From Microbacterium hydrothermale (GTDB lineage: Bacteria > Actinomycetota > Actinomycetes > Actinomycetales > Microbacteriaceae): a stretch of 64,000 nt of DNA. Of the stretch, positions 43,169 through 53,231 are shown piece after piece. The notes under the pieces were generated by a model. It was not told where the DNA came from. It saw only the letters and a program-made list of their open reading frames with translations, and searched no databases. Where the stretch lies: NCBI RefSeq assembly GCF_004854025.1, contig NZ_STGM01000007.1, forward strand, positions 114,730-178,729. The letters run 5' to 3'. The position numbers were made by a program, and so were the translations under genes. Every line of letters begins with the position of its first letter. Position 1 is the first letter of the stretch.

Positions 43169-44695
43169 TCAGCGCTGACGCTTCTCGCGGATGCGCATGT
43201 TCAGCACGATCGGCGTTCCCTCGAAGCCGTAGATCTCGCGCAGGCGCCGCTGGATGAACCGGCGGTAGCCCGGGTCGAGGAACCCGGTCGTGAACAGCAC
43301 GAATGTCGGCGGGCGCGTCGCCGCCTGCGTGCCGAACAGGATGCGGGGCTGCTTGCCGCCGCGCAGCGGGTGCGGGTGCTCGGCGACGAGCTCCGACAGG
43401 AACGCATTGAACTTGCCGGTCGGGATGCGGGTGTCCCACGACTCGAGCGCCTGCTCGAGAGCGGGCACGAGCTTGTCGAGGTGACGGCCGGTGCGGGCCG
43501 AGATGTTCACGCGCGGGGCCCACGCGACGTGCGCGAGGTCCTGCTCGATCTCGCGCTCGAGGTAGCGGCGACGATCCTGGTTCTCCATGTCGTCGTCATT
43601 GAGGCGATCCCACTTGTTGAACGCCAGCACGAGCGCGCGACCCGACTCGAGCACGAGGTCGATGATGTTGAGGTCCTGCACGCTGATCGGCTGCGAGACG
43701 TCGAGAACGACGACCGCGACCTCGCTCTTCTCCAGCGCGGTCGAGGTGCGCAGCGACGCGTAGAAGTCGGCGCCCTGCGACAGGTGCACGCGACGACGGA
43801 TGCCGGCGGTGTCGACGAGCGTCCAGAGCTTGCCGCCGAGCTCGACGACCTCGTCGACGGGGTCGCGCGTGGTGCCCGCGAGCTCGTTGACGACGACGCG
43901 CTCCTCGCCCGCCGCCTTGTTCAGCAGCGACGACTTGCCCACGTTCGGGCGACCGAGAATGGCCACGCGACGCGGTCCGCCGATCTCGTACTTCGCCACG
44001 GCCGAGACCTGCGGCAGCACCTTCATGATCTCGTCGAGAAGGTCGGCGACACCGCGACCGTGTATCGCCGACACCGGGTGCGGCTCACCGAGTCCGAGGT
44101 TCCACAGGGCCGTGGCCTCGGGCTCCTGACGGGCGTCGTCGACCTTGTTCGCGACGAGGAACACCGGCTTGTTGCTCTTGCGCAGCAGCTTCACGACGTG
44201 CTCGTCGGTCGAGGTCGCCCCCACCGTGGCATCCACCACGAACAGGACGATGTCGGCGAGGTCGATCGCCACCTCGGCCTGGGCGGCGACCGAACGGTCG
44301 ATGCCCTTCGCGTCGGGCTCCCACCCGCCGGTGTCGACCAGCGAGAAACGCCGGTCGAGCCACTCGGCCTTGTACGTGACGCGGTCGCGCGTGACACCGG
44401 GGGTGTCTTCGACGACCGCCTCGCGGCGACCGAGGATGCGGTTCACCAAGGCCGACTTGCCGACGTTCGGGCGGCCGACGATCGCGACCACCGGCAGCGC
44501 CGGCAGGAACTCGATCTCGCCGTCGCCCGAGGCCAGGCCCGCGAGCAGCTCCGCGTCGTCCTCGTCGAGGTCGAAGTCGGCCAGGCCCGCGCGCAGCGCT
44601 TCGGCCCGCTGCTCGGCGAGAGCCTCGTCGAGGTTCTGCATCTTCTCGGCGAGCTGGTCGGGCCCGCCTTCGTATTCGTCTTCTTCAACGCCCAT
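43169..44695 (-). CDS. der: Ribosome biogenesis GTPase Der (EngA)
   Basis: A 508-residue double-GTPase needed for 50S assembly. First G domain: [16 protein letters not shown] (about 74), [14 protein letters not shown]. Second: [16 protein letters not shown] (about 250), DTAGIRR, NKWD. A C-terminal KH-like domain follows (about 420-508). The ~65-residue acidic N-terminal extension is usual in actinobacterial Der. It overlaps cmk by 11 bases and ends the operon. Confidence 0.95.
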   Translation of the reverse strand: MGVEEDEYEGGPDQLAEKMQNLDEALAEQRAEALRAGLADFDLDEDDAELLAGLASGDGEIEFLPALPVVAIVGRPNVGKSALVNRILGRREAVVEDTPGVTRDRVTYKAEWLDRRFSLVDTGGWEPDAKGIDRSVAAQAEVAIDLADIVLFVVDATVGATSTDEHVVKLLRKSNKPVFLVANKVDDARQEPEATALWNLGLGEPHPVSAIHGRGVADLLDEIMKVLPQVSAVAKYEIGGPRRVAILGRPNVGKSSLLNKAAGEERVVVNELAGTTRDPVDEVVELGGKLWTLVDTAGIRRRVHLSQGADFYASLRTSTALEKSEVAVVVLDVSQPISVQDLNIIDLVLESGRALVLAFNKWDRLNDDDMENQDRRRYLEREIEQDLAHVAWAPRVNISARTGRHLDKLVPALEQALESWDTRIPTGKFNAFLSELVAEHPHPLRGGKQPRILFGTQAATRPPTFVLFTTGFLDPGYRRFIQRRLREIYGFEGTPIVLNMRIREKRQR

Positions 44696-45422
44696 CGCGG
44701 GCTCCCATCGTGTTCTCGACGACGCTCAACACGGCGTCGACGGTCTGTGCGAAATCGAGGTGGGTCGAGTCGACGACCTCGACGCCTTCGGCGGCGGTGA
44801 GGAAGTCGACGACCGTGGAGTCGGCGGCGTCGCGCTTGTGCAGCGCGGCGGCCACCTTGGCGGCATCCTGATCGGTCAGCTCGGCGCTGCGACGCGCGGC
44901 GCGCACCTCGGGCGCCGCGGTGAGCAGGATGCGCACGGGCGCGTCGGGGAACACGACCGTGGTGATGTCGCGTCCTTCGACGACGACACCCGGAAGAGCA
45001 GCGGATGCCACGAGCCGACGGAACAGCTCGGTCACCGCGTGCCGCACCGGAGCGACGCGGGCGACACCGCTCACCGCATCGGTGACCCGGGGCTCCCGGA
45101 TCGCGGCGGTGACGTCGACCGAGCCGACGCGCACCCAGCGGTCGGCCGTGTCGAGCGAGATGGAGTAGTCGAAGTCGCCGAAGACCTCGAGCACCGCGGT
45201 GGCGTCGGAGGTGTCGACGCCGTGCTCGAGGGCGTGCCACGCGAGGGCGCGGTAGGCCGCTCCGGTGTCGAGGAAGCCGTACCCGAGGCGCTGGGCCGCG
45301 GCCTTCGACACGCTCGACTTGCCGCTGCCTGCGGGACCGTCGATCGCGACGACGACGGGCGCACCGACGGAGGAACCCTCGACGGGGGCGCCGAAGGCGG
45401 GCTTGAGGAGGGATTCAGTCAT
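44685..45422 (-). CDS. cmk: Cytidylate kinase
   Basis: A 245-residue (d)CMP kinase: ATP loop [14 protein letters not shown] (about 28-41), [28 protein letters not shown] and a lid [14 protein letters not shown]. It converts (d)CMP to (d)CDP. The ATG at 45422 overlaps the tyrA stop at 45415, and its own end overlaps der, so it is translationally coupled on both sides. Confidence 0.95.
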   Translation of the reverse strand: MTESLLKPAFGAPVEGSSVGAPVVVAIDGPAGSGKSSVSKAAAQRLGYGFLDTGAAYRALAWHALEHGVDTSDATAVLEVFGDFDYSISLDTADRWVRVGSVDVTAAIREPRVTDAVSGVARVAPVRHAVTELFRRLVASAALPGVVVEGRDITTVVFPDAPVRILLTAAPEVRAARRSAELTDQDAAKVAAALHKRDAADSTVVDFLTAAEGVEVVDSTHLDFAQTVDAVLSVVENTMGARDGR

Positions 45423-46548
45423 GGGTGGTGCTCGCAATCCGCCATCCGCGCTGCTGGAGCCCGTCGACGGCTCGGCGGACCGCGTCGGGGACGACGCTGA
45501 TCTCGGCGAGGCCGAACGGGGCACCGGGCGAGTGCTCGAGGCGCAGGTCTTCGACGTTGACGTCGAGGTCTCCGAGCTCGCCGAAGAGGCGGCCCAGTTG
45601 GCCGGAGGTGTCGTCGACCATGACGACGAACGTATCGAAACGGCGGTTCTGGCCGTGCTTGCCGGGGAGGCGCTCGACGCCCTCGTTGCCGCGGCGGATC
45701 GTGTCGGCGACGGCACGACGAGCACCCGGCACGTCGGGGTCGCGCAGCGCCTCGGCCACCTCGGCGAGGTCGGCCGAGAGCCGGTCGAGCACCGACACCA
45801 CGGGGGCGGCGTTCGCGCCGAGGATCTGCACCCAGAGCTCCGGAGCGGATGCCGCGATGCGCGTCGTGTCGCGCACGCCCTGACCGGCGAGGCGGAGGGA
45901 GCCGTCAGGGGCCTCGACGAAGCGTCCGGCGAGCAGGCTCGCGACCAGCTGAGGCACGTGCGACATGAGGGCGACGGACTCGTCGTGCTCCTCGGGTGTC
46001 ATTTCGATGAGCGTCGCGCCGAGGTCGAGGGCGAGGCCCTCCACGAGCGACAGATCGTGCGCCGAGGTCTCGCCATCGCGGCAGACGACCCACGGTCGGC
46101 CGACGAAGATGTCGGCGCGCGCCGAGATCGCTCCCCCGCGCTCGCGCCCGGCCATCGGGTGCGACCCGATGTAGTGGCGCAGATCGACCCCGCGCTCCCG
46201 CAGGGTGCGCAGCGGCTCGAGCTTCACGCTCGCGACGTCGGTCACCACGGCATCCGGGAACGCGGCGAGCTCGCGCTGCACCACGTCGGCGGTGACGTCG
46301 GGCGGCACGGCCACGACGATCAGCGAGGGCGCGTCGTCGTCGCGTGCGGCACGACCGGCACCGTAGTCGATGGCCAGCCGCAGCTGGGACGGCGACGCGT
46401 CGACGAGGACGACGTCGACGCCGCGCGCGGTGAGCGCGTGGCCGATGCTCGCACCGAGCAGGCCCGAGCCGACGACGCGGACCGTGCCGCTCGTGCGGGT
46501 CGCCAAAGGCCCCGCCGCGCGCGCGGACGCCTCGTTCGATTCGCTCAT
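45415..46548 (-). CDS. tyrA: Prephenate dehydrogenase with C-terminal ACT domain
   Basis: A 377-residue tyrosine-biosynthesis enzyme oxidising prephenate to 4-hydroxyphenylpyruvate. The NAD loop is [15 protein letters not shown] (about 24-38); substrate residues are [10 protein letters not shown] (about 128) and [16 protein letters not shown]-terminal ACT domain (about 300-375) suggests feedback control by tyrosine. ATG 46548 has AGGAGA 4 bases upstream. Confidence 0.93.
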   Translation of the reverse strand: MSESNEASARAAGPLATRTSGTVRVVGSGLLGASIGHALTARGVDVVLVDASPSQLRLAIDYGAGRAARDDDAPSLIVVAVPPDVTADVVQRELAAFPDAVVTDVASVKLEPLRTLRERGVDLRHYIGSHPMAGRERGGAISARADIFVGRPWVVCRDGETSAHDLSLVEGLALDLGATLIEMTPEEHDESVALMSHVPQLVASLLAGRFVEAPDGSLRLAGQGVRDTTRIAASAPELWVQILGANAAPVVSVLDRLSADLAEVAEALRDPDVPGARRAVADTIRRGNEGVERLPGKHGQNRRFDTFVVMVDDTSGQLGRLFGELGDLDVNVEDLRLEHSPGAPFGLAEISVVPDAVRRAVDGLQQRGWRIASTTHD

Positions 46549-46603
46549 CGGGTCTCCTGCTGCCCTGGGCGGTGCCGCACGCACCGCGAGACGCCCGGGA
46601 GGC

Positions 46604-47365
46604 TCACTCCACCGGAGCGTCACCGTCTCGACGAGACAGCGTGAGCAGGGCACCACGTTCTACTGTAGTCAACTCGCGCGCCTTGCCCACCGGGAGTGTT
46701 CCCAGGTGAAGGGGTCCGAACTGCCGCCGCACCAGCTCGACGACCGGATGCCCCACCTCGGCCATCATGCGGCGCACGATGCGGTTCTTGCCCGAGTGGA
46801 GGGTCAGCTCGACCAGGCTCTCGCCCTTCGACGAGTCCAGCAGACGGGCCTTGTCGGCGGCGATGCGCCCGTCTTCGAGGTCGACGCCCTTGATGAGCCG
46901 CTGGATGGTCTGCGGGAGCACCTGCCCCTCGACCTTGGCGATGTACACCTTGGTGACCCCGAACGACGGGTGGGCGAGCACGTGCGCGAGGTCGCCGTCG
47001 TTGGTCAGCACGAGCAGACCCGAGGTGTCGGCATCCAGGCGTCCGACGTTGAACAGGCGCTCGTCCCAGTCCTTCGTGTACCGGCGGAGGTCGGGGCGCC
47101 CGCGGTCGTCGTTCATCGAGCTGACCACGCCGGTGGGCTTGTTCAGGATGACGTAGCGCTTCGACGAATCCAGCTGGATCGCCGTTCCGTCGACGTCGAC
47201 GAGGTCGGTCTCGGGGTGGATGCGCGAGCCCAGCTCCGTCACCACGACGCCGTTGACGCGCACGCGCCCCTCGACGATCATCTGCTCGGAGACGCGGCGC
47301 GAAGCCACCCCCGCGTTCGCCAGAACCTTCTGCAGGCGTACGCCCTCGGCATCCGCTTCGCTCAT
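46604..47365 (-). CDS. rluB: 23S rRNA pseudouridine synthase (RluB/RsuA family)
   Basis: A 253-residue enzyme. An N-terminal S4 domain (about 10-65; RLQKVLANAGVASRR) leads to the catalytic domain with GRLDADTSGLLVLTNDGDL, whose Asp is catalytic, and RIVRRMMAEVGHPV. It makes pseudouridine in the large-subunit rRNA. Its ATG overlaps the scpB stop by 4 bases, the usual actinobacterial scpA-scpB-rluB arrangement. Confidence 0.93.
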   Translation of the reverse strand: MSEADAEGVRLQKVLANAGVASRRVSEQMIVEGRVRVNGVVVTELGSRIHPETDLVDVDGTAIQLDSSKRYVILNKPTGVVSSMNDDRGRPDLRRYTKDWDERLFNVGRLDADTSGLLVLTNDGDLAHVLAHPSFGVTKVYIAKVEGQVLPQTIQRLIKGVDLEDGRIAADKARLLDSSKGESLVELTLHSGKNRIVRRMMAEVGHPVVELVRRQFGPLHLGTLPVGKARELTTVERGALLTLSRRDGDAPVE

Positions 47366-48027
47366 TTCAGTACCTCTCCGTCGAATCCGTCCGAGCCGTC
47401 GTCGAGCAACGGCGAGATGTGCGGCAGCTCGTCGAGCGAGTTGATGCCGAGGTGGACCAGCAGCTGGTCGGTCGTTCCGTAGTGGATCGCGCCCGTGTCG
47501 GGGTCGGTGAAGACCTCGGCGATCAGTCCACGCGCGAGCAGGGTGCGCACGACCGAGTCGACGTTGACGGCGCGGATGGATGCCACCTGCCCGCGCGTCA
47601 CGGGCTGCTTGTACGCGATGACGGCCAGGGTCTCCAGGGCCGCCTGCGACAGTCGGGCCGGGGCCTGCGTGTTGACGAACTCGCCGACGACGTCGTCGTA
47701 CTCCTCGCGCACGTACAGGCGCCAGCCGCCTCCGACCTCGCGCAGCTCGAAACCGCGGATAGGTCCCCCGGTCTCGCCGTTGTAGTCGGCGACGAGCGCC
47801 TCGACGGCTTGGCGCACGGCCGGGACCGGGGCCGCGACGGCCGCCGCGAGGCTCACGAGGCTCTGCGGCTCGTCGAGCACGAGCAGGATCGCCTCGAGGC
47901 GACGGGCGACGGATGCCGGGTCGGACGGCCGCGCGGGGGGCGCCGGCTCGGACGCAGGGTTCGCTGCGGCGACGGCGGGCTCCGCGGCGCGCGGATCGGT
48001 CGCCGTCTCGGTGCGGTCAACGGTCAT
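47362..48027 (-). CDS. scpB: Segregation and condensation protein B
   Basis: A 221-residue winged-helix (KITE) subunit of the SMC-ScpAB condensin. Core: LEAILLVLDEPQSLVSLAAA and the second wing LETLAVIAYKQPVTRGQVASIRAVN. The N-terminal ~45 residues are Ala/Pro-rich and disordered. It overlaps scpA by 11 bases and rluB by 4. Confidence 0.94.
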   Translation of the reverse strand: MTVDRTETATDPRAAEPAVAAANPASEPAPPARPSDPASVARRLEAILLVLDEPQSLVSLAAAVAAPVPAVRQAVEALVADYNGETGGPIRGFELREVGGGWRLYVREEYDDVVGEFVNTQAPARLSQAALETLAVIAYKQPVTRGQVASIRAVNVDSVVRTLLARGLIAEVFTDPDTGAIHYGTTDQLLVHLGINSLDELPHISPLLDDGSDGFDGEVLK

Positions 48028-48961
48028 AGTCGGCTCCCAGGGCGGCGAGGTTCTCTTCCGACCACCTCTCGGCGGTCCAGCGCAGGGTCAGCTCCCCCAG
48101 CGGTTCGAGCTGCTCGAACGACAGCGCGGCGTGGCGGTACAGCTCGAGGATCGACAGGAACCGCGCGACGACGACCCCCGTCTCGGTGACGCCCGCGACG
48201 AGGTCGCGGAAGTTCAGCGTGCCGGCCGAACGCAGCAGCGTGACCACGATCGCGGCCTGCTCGCGGATGCTGACCAGCGGCGCGTGGAGGTGGTCGAGAC
48301 CGACGGTGGGGATCTGCTTCGGGGCGAAGGCCACGACCGCGAGGGCGGCGAAGTCGTCGACGTTGAGGGTCCACTTCAGCTCGGGGACGGCACTGCGGTA
48401 CTTCTCGTCGAGGCGCACGGACCGCGTGTGCCGCTTGTCTTCGCGCTGCAGGCAGCGGGCGAACCACGCCGACACCTCTTTGAACGCGCGGTACTGCAGC
48501 AGGCGGGCGAACAGCAGGTCGCGCGCTTCGAGCAACGCCACCGACTCGGCATCCACCACCTCACCCTGCGGCAGCAGACCGGCGATCTTCATGTCGAGCA
48601 GGGTCGCGGCGACGACGAGGAACTCCGAGGTCTCGTCGAGGTCGGCGTCGGGGCCGAGAGCGCGGAGGTAGGCGATGAACTCGTCGGTCACACGGCTGAG
48701 CGCCACCTCGGTGACGTCGAGTTCGGCGCGCGAGATGAGGGTGAGGAGCAGGTCGAACGGCCCGTCGAAGTCGGGCAGGGTGACGCGGAAGCGGGGAGCC
48801 TCGGGCCCGGTCCCTTCGACAGGCTCAGCAACCGCGGTGTGCTCGGAGGGCTCGGGGCCGCCGACCGCGAGGTGGCTGAGCCTGTCGAAGCCACCGGGAG
48901 CCGCGGAGGGAGACGCCGCGGGCGCGGCATCGGCCAGGGTGTCGTCAGGCGACGGCGCCAC
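48017..48961 (-). CDS. scpA: Segregation and condensation protein A (kleisin)
   Basis: A 314-residue kleisin that bridges SMC heads. The kleisin core starts at FDGPFDLLLTLISRAELDVTEVAL (long motif, residues about 58-81) and ends with a winged helix ALSFEQLEPLGELTLRW. The first ~50 residues, unlike the core, are low-complexity and contain a palindromic genomic repeat read as FDRLS and AEPVEG. GTG 48961 start; overlaps parA by 17 bases. Confidence 0.94.
   Translation of the reverse strand: MAPSPDDTLADAAPAASPSAAPGGFDRLSHLAVGGPEPSEHTAVAEPVEGTGPEAPRFRVTLPDFDGPFDLLLTLISRAELDVTEVALSRVTDEFIAYLRALGPDADLDETSEFLVVAATLLDMKIAGLLPQGEVVDAESVALLEARDLLFARLLQYRAFKEVSAWFARCLQREDKRHTRSVRLDEKYRSAVPELKWTLNVDDFAALAVVAFAPKQIPTVGLDHLHAPLVSIREQAAIVVTLLRSAGTLNFRDLVAGVTETGVVVARFLSILELYRHAALSFEQLEPLGELTLRWTAERWSEENLAALGADYDR
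48815..48889. repeat. REP-like inverted repeat inside scpA
   Basis: TTCGACAGGCTCAGC (48815-48829) and its exact reverse complement (48875-48889), 45 bases apart. This sequence is the core of the TTCGACAGGCTCAG REP-like element often scattered in high-GC genomes, usually between genes. Here it lies within coding sequence and adds an in-frame stretch to the ScpA N-terminus. Confidence 0.8.
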
Positions 48962-49847
48962 GGGCGACCAGCTCCCGCGCCAGCCGCAGGTAGGCCTGTG
49001 CGGCGGCGTGCTCGGGGGCGAACTCCGTGATCGGCATTCCCGACACCGAGGCGTCCGGGAACTTCACCGTGCGGCCGATGACCGTCTCGAGCACGTCGTC
49101 GCCGAACGCCTCGACCACGCGCTCGAGCACCTCACGGGAGTGCAGCGTGCGGGGGTCGTACATCGTGGCGAGCACGCCGTCGAGCTCGATCGCGGGGTTG
49201 AGGCGGTCGCGCACCTTGTCGATCGTCTCGACGAGCAGGGCGACGCCGCGCAGCGCGAAGAACTCGCACTCGAGCGGGATGAGCACACCGTGCGCGGCGG
49301 TGAGCGCGTTGACGGTGAGCAGACCGAGCGAGGGCTGGCAGTCGACGAGGATCACGTCGTAGTCGGCCGCGACCTTGCGCAGCACGCGCGCCAGGATCGT
49401 CTCGCGCGCGACCTCGTTGACGAGGTGCACCTCGGCCGCCGACAGGTCGATGTTGGCCGGAATGACGTCGAGCCCCTCGACGCGCGTGTGCACGATGACC
49501 TCGTGCGGGTCGCGCTTGGTGTCGAGCAGCAGGTCGTAGATGGTGGGCACGTCGTGCGTCTGGATGCCGAGACCCGCCGACAGCGCACCCTGGGGGTCGA
49601 AGTCGATCGCGAGGACGCGACGCCCGTAGCCGGCCAGCGAGGCGGCGAGGTTGATGGTCGTCGTCGTCTTGCCGACGCCGCCCTTCTGGTTGCACAGCGC
49701 GATGATGCGGGCGGGACCGTGTCCGTCGAGCGGCTTCGGGGTGGGGAACCCCTGGTAGGGGCGCCCGGTGGGGCCGAGGATGACCTCGTCCGCGCCCGAC
49801 TTCGTGCCCTTCGTGCTCGCCGACACCGATTCTCCCGCCTTCGTCAT
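48945..49847 (-). CDS. ParA-family chromosome-partition ATPase
   Basis: A 300-residue deviant-Walker ATPase: CNQKGGVGKTTTTINLA (about 52-68), FDPQGALSAGLG, and VDCQPSLGLLTVNAL. The N-terminal 45 residues are basic/disordered. Being the first gene of parA-scpA-scpB, it is the standard Soj-like ParA found beside scpAB in actinobacteria, separate from the oriC parAB pair. Confidence 0.9.
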   Translation of the reverse strand: MTKAGESVSASTKGTKSGADEVILGPTGRPYQGFPTPKPLDGHGPARIIALCNQKGGVGKTTTTINLAASLAGYGRRVLAIDFDPQGALSAGLGIQTHDVPTIYDLLLDTKRDPHEVIVHTRVEGLDVIPANIDLSAAEVHLVNEVARETILARVLRKVAADYDVILVDCQPSLGLLTVNALTAAHGVLIPLECEFFALRGVALLVETIDKVRDRLNPAIELDGVLATMYDPRTLHSREVLERVVEAFGDDVLETVIGRTVKFPDASVSGMPITEFAPEHAAAQAYLRLARELVARGAVA

Positions 49848-49954
49848 AACGTCCCGAGTCTAGTCGCCGCCCGCTCCCCCGCCCGGAGTGACCCGCGGGC
49901 GGGGGTGAGGTCCGCCCCGCGCCTGCGCCCGCCGCGCTGAACCCGCCGCGCGCT

Positions 49955-50159
49955 GCGCACACCCTCCGCGATCCGCACAGCCTCAGCCCGAATCGCCGCG
50001 ACTCAGCCGACTCTGCGCGAATCACTGACGTCGCGCGAGCGCGAGAGCAGGCCCCCCGGAGCCCACCTCGCGCGCACATCCTCCGCGATCCGCACACCCT
50101 CAGCCCGAAACCGCGAGGCTCAGCCGACTTTGCGCGAATCACTGACGTCGCGCGAGCGC
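49955..50159. repeat. Two ~88-bp direct repeats with 117-bp period
   Basis: 49955-50042 and 50072-50159 are nearly the same (gcgcacA/TcCTCCGCGATCCGCACA... to tgacgtcgcgcgagcgc). The second copy includes the last ~40 bases of the DUF4184 gene and its stop; the first copy lies in the spacer behind it, as if the gene end had been duplicated downstream. The rest of 49848-50119 shows no gene. Confidence 0.7.
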
Positions 50160-50920
50160 CGCACCTGCACGAGAACGGCCAGAACGAGCGTCGCGAGACC
50201 CCACGCCGCGGCGACCTTCACCAGCACGCCGTAGATCAGGTGGGTCGGGGTGTAGTCCTCACCGAAACCTCCCGCGACCGTCACCGCGACGAGGGATGCC
50301 GCGACCAGCGCGATCGGCAACGACAACCACCACGTCACGCGGACGGCATCCGGAAGCACCCGGGTCAGCGGCTGGGGCGAGCGACGCGACAGCCACCACA
50401 GGCCGAACGCCGCGAGCCCGGCGAGCCCGAGGGCACCCGAGCCGTACTGCAGCCACTTCACCCCGAGCAGCGGTCCCCACTGCTGCTCGAGAGCGGGGAA
50501 CAGAGCGTCGCCCGCCCTGCCCTCGTGCGTGAAGAAATCCCACGCCACGTGCGTGACCACCCCGAGCGCGAGGGAGGCGAGGAGCCACAGGATGCCGACG
50601 GCTCCCCCGTTCAGGGTCTCGCGCGCCGCCGCACCGGCCCCGGCATCCCACGCCGCCGGCGACCGCTCCGCGACCGCGCGCGGCAGCAGCTCCCGGGTCG
50701 CCGGCCGCAGCACGCAGCGCCACACGAGAAGCAGCACGAGAGCGACGACGACCGTCACCGGCAGCCACGCGAGATCGTGCGTCAGCGTGTAATCGGGCCA
50801 CATGCCCCGCAGGAAGAGCGGCAGGTCGGGGGTCATCGCCCCGATCGCGATCGCCGCCGGCACCAGCGGCGTCCGCACGAACGGGAGCGCGACGACCGCA
50901 TGGCTGACGGTGAACGGCAT
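50120..50920 (-). CDS. DUF4184 membrane protein
   Basis: A 266-residue protein of the DUF4184 family: MPFTVSHAVVALPFVRTPLV at the start, GAMTPDLPLFL and THVAWDFFTHEGR in the membrane part, with about six hydrophobic helices. His/Asp motifs resemble metal-dependent membrane hydrolases, but function is unknown. It starts 1 base before the tyrS stop region (50922), so the two genes abut. Confidence 0.86.
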   Translation of the reverse strand: MPFTVSHAVVALPFVRTPLVPAAIAIGAMTPDLPLFLRGMWPDYTLTHDLAWLPVTVVVALVLLLVWRCVLRPATRELLPRAVAERSPAAWDAGAGAAARETLNGGAVGILWLLASLALGVVTHVAWDFFTHEGRAGDALFPALEQQWGPLLGVKWLQYGSGALGLAGLAAFGLWWLSRRSPQPLTRVLPDAVRVTWWLSLPIALVAASLVAVTVAGGFGEDYTPTHLIYGVLVKVAAAWGLATLVLAVLVQVRRSRDVSDSRKVG

Positions 50921-50921
50921 G

Positions 50922-52235
50922 TCAGTCGACGAACAGCCCCGCGAGCGTCTTCTTGCCGCGCCGCAGCACCGAGACCCCGCCGGGGAGGGTGCCCGTCACG
51001 GCCGCGTCATCGGCGGTCACCTTCACGCCGTCGAGCGAGACCCCGCCCTGCGCGATGGCACGACGCGCGTCGCTCAGGCTCGACGACAGCCCCGTGGCCG
51101 TCAGCGCCTCGACCACCGACGACCCGGCCGGCACCGTGGCGTGCGGGAGCTCCTGCAGCGCGGAACGCAGCACCGTGGCATCCAGGGCGGTCAGGTCTCC
51201 CTGACCGAACAGGGCCTCGGTCGCCGCGATCACGCTCTCGGTCGTCTCGGCCCCGTGCACCGTGGTCACGACCTCGCGCGCGAGGCGCTTCTGCGCGGCG
51301 CGGCGGAAGGGCTCCTCCTCGACGAGCCGGGCGTACTCCTCGATCTCGGCGCGCGTGAGGAAGGTGAACACCTTCAGGCGCTCGACCACGTCGCGGTCGT
51401 CGGTGTTGAGCCAGAACTGGTACATGACCCACGGGCTGCACATCTCGGCATCCAGCCAGATCGCGTTGCCCTCGCTCTTGCCGAACTTCGTGCCGTCGCT
51501 GTTGGTGATCAGCGGCGTGCCGATCGCGTGCACCGAGACGCCCTCGACCTTGCGCACCAGATCGGTGCCGCTGGTGAGGTTGCCCCACTGGTCGCTGCCG
51601 CCGGTCTGCAGCACGCAGCCGTACTGGCGGTGCAGCTCGAGGTAGTCGAGCCCCTGCAGGATCTGGTAGCTGAACTCGGTGTAGCTGATGCCCGCTTCGG
51701 AGTTGAGGCGCGCGCTGACGGCATCCTTCTTCAGCATCGTGCCGACGCGGAAGTGCTTGCCGATCTCGCGGAGGAAGTCGATCGCGCTGAGCGGAGCGGT
51801 CCAGTCGAGGTTGTTCACGATGCGCGCGGCGTTGTCGCCATCGAAGCTCAGGAACCGTTCGACCTGCGCACGAAGCTTGCCGACCCACTCCTCGACGGTC
51901 TCGCGCGTGTTGAGCGTGCGCTCGGCCGTGGGACGAGGGTCGCCCACGAGTCCGGTCGACCCGCCGACGAGTCCGAGCGGGTGGTGACCGGCGAGCTGCA
52001 GACGACGCATCGTGAGCAGCTGCACGAGGTTGCCCAGGTGCAGGCTCGGCGCGGTCGGGTCGAAGCCGCAGTAGAACGTGATCGGGTCCCCGCCGAGCAG
52101 CTCGCTCAGCTCGCCCTGGTCGGTGGAGACGTGCACCAGTCCGCGATACACCAGCTCGTCCCAGACGTTGTCGAAGGTCGGGTCGTTGGCGGGTGCGAGG
52201 GCGCTCACGGGCGCCGCATCGATGGAGGCAGACAC
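50922..52235 (-). CDS. tyrS: Tyrosyl-tRNA synthetase
   Basis: A 437-residue class I synthetase. The HIGH-type motif is PTAPSLHLGNL (about 50-60), the tyrosine pocket includes YQILQGLDYLEL and GGSDQWGN, the KMSKS-type motif is KFGKSEGN (about 242), and an S4 domain occupies the C-terminus. GTG 52235 is preferred because a TACCCT -10 box (52242-52247 on the minus strand) would give a leaderless mRNA starting at that codon. Confidence 0.95.
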   Translation of the reverse strand: MSASIDAAPVSALAPANDPTFDNVWDELVYRGLVHVSTDQGELSELLGGDPITFYCGFDPTAPSLHLGNLVQLLTMRRLQLAGHHPLGLVGGSTGLVGDPRPTAERTLNTRETVEEWVGKLRAQVERFLSFDGDNAARIVNNLDWTAPLSAIDFLREIGKHFRVGTMLKKDAVSARLNSEAGISYTEFSYQILQGLDYLELHRQYGCVLQTGGSDQWGNLTSGTDLVRKVEGVSVHAIGTPLITNSDGTKFGKSEGNAIWLDAEMCSPWVMYQFWLNTDDRDVVERLKVFTFLTRAEIEEYARLVEEEPFRRAAQKRLAREVVTTVHGAETTESVIAATEALFGQGDLTALDATVLRSALQELPHATVPAGSSVVEALTATGLSSSLSDARRAIAQGGVSLDGVKVTADDAAVTGTLPGGVSVLRRGKKTLAGLFVD

Positions 52236-52280
52236 CGGTTCAGGGTACCAGCGGGCTCGGGAGGCTCCGGATGCCGCGAC

Positions 52281-52325
52281 CCGCGGCTGAGTGCACTGGG
52301 AGCGGACGGGCCCGCTCAGCCGCGG
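52281..52325 (-). terminator. Hairpin at the end of the DUF2510 gene
   Basis: CCGCGGCTGAG (52281-52291) pairs perfectly with 52315-52325; the outer arm overlaps the last codons of the DUF2510 gene. It terminates that gene ahead of tyrS. Confidence 0.6.
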
Positions 52326-53182
52326 GTCGAGCCCGTCGGCGCCGACGGCGGCTCGCTCGGGATGAGCAGGACGCGCGTCTGAGAGCGGAACGCCACGACC
52401 AGGGCCGCGACGAGAACCCCGAAGGCCACTCCGCCGGCGATCAGCACCCACCCGCCGACGACCGACCCCGGGTCGGATCCTCGAGTGGCGAAGCCCAGCA
52501 TCACGATCCCCGCGACCACGGCCCCCACCGCCACGACCGCGAGCAGCAGCACGACGATGCGCTGCGTCGCCAGGGCCCGCTCGGCGTGGAAGGTGGGACG
52601 CACGCCCCACCGGGTCAGGAGGTACCCGGTCCACCGACTGCCCGTCCACCACCGGCTCGCCGTCCGCGAGACGGGATACCACCCGGCTCCGGACGCCTCG
52701 ACGGTCCCGGGCAGCGGCCGCACGGCATCCGGGTCGATCGGCTCGCCGCGGGGCGCGGACTCCCGACGCACGAGCGTGGTCTGCGCGGCCATCGCCAGGA
52801 ACAGCGCCGCCAGCACCACGCTCGACACCGCGGTGAGCGGTTGGGCCCCGAACGTGACGGCGAACGTCGTCTGCAGGGCCGCGAGCGCGACGAACACCCC
52901 TCCCATCGCCCACGCGAACGCGGGTGACTCGGTCGCCGCCCCATCGATGCCGACGCGGTCGTTGCGGATGCGGCTGGCCGTCCAGACGCGCCCGTCCCAC
53001 CACCGCACGACGTCGGGGCGAACCCGATACCATCCCGGCCGAGGCCCGACGGCCTCAGCCGCGGCGGGCTCCGGATGCCGCTCCTCGGGCATCGGAGCCT
53101 CGTGGGCCGTCCACTGCGAGCCGTCCCACCAGCGCAGCATCCCCGGCCTGTCGGCCTCGTACCATCCCGGTCCCGCGGTCAT
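52316..53182 (-). CDS. Membrane protein with three DUF2510 repeats
   Basis: A 288-residue protein. Three DUF2510 units read GWYEADRPGMLRWWDGSQWT (residues 6-25), GWYRVRPDVVRWWDGRVW (about 50) and GWYPVSRTASRWWTGSRW (about 175). Two hydrophobic hairpins lie between and after them (about 90-135 and 210-265). DUF2510 is a short Trp-rich motif of actinobacterial envelope proteins, probably binding partners near the membrane. Function unknown. Confidence 0.82.
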   Translation of the reverse strand: MTAGPGWYEADRPGMLRWWDGSQWTAHEAPMPEERHPEPAAAEAVGPRPGWYRVRPDVVRWWDGRVWTASRIRNDRVGIDGAATESPAFAWAMGGVFVALAALQTTFAVTFGAQPLTAVSSVVLAALFLAMAAQTTLVRRESAPRGEPIDPDAVRPLPGTVEASGAGWYPVSRTASRWWTGSRWTGYLLTRWGVRPTFHAERALATQRIVVLLLAVVAVGAVVAGIVMLGFATRGSDPGSVVGGWVLIAGGVAFGVLVAALVVAFRSQTRVLLIPSEPPSAPTGSTRG

Positions 53183-53231
53183 CGCGCCCCCTCGCCTCCC
53201 TTCGACCCTAGGCGGTCGGATGACGACGACG

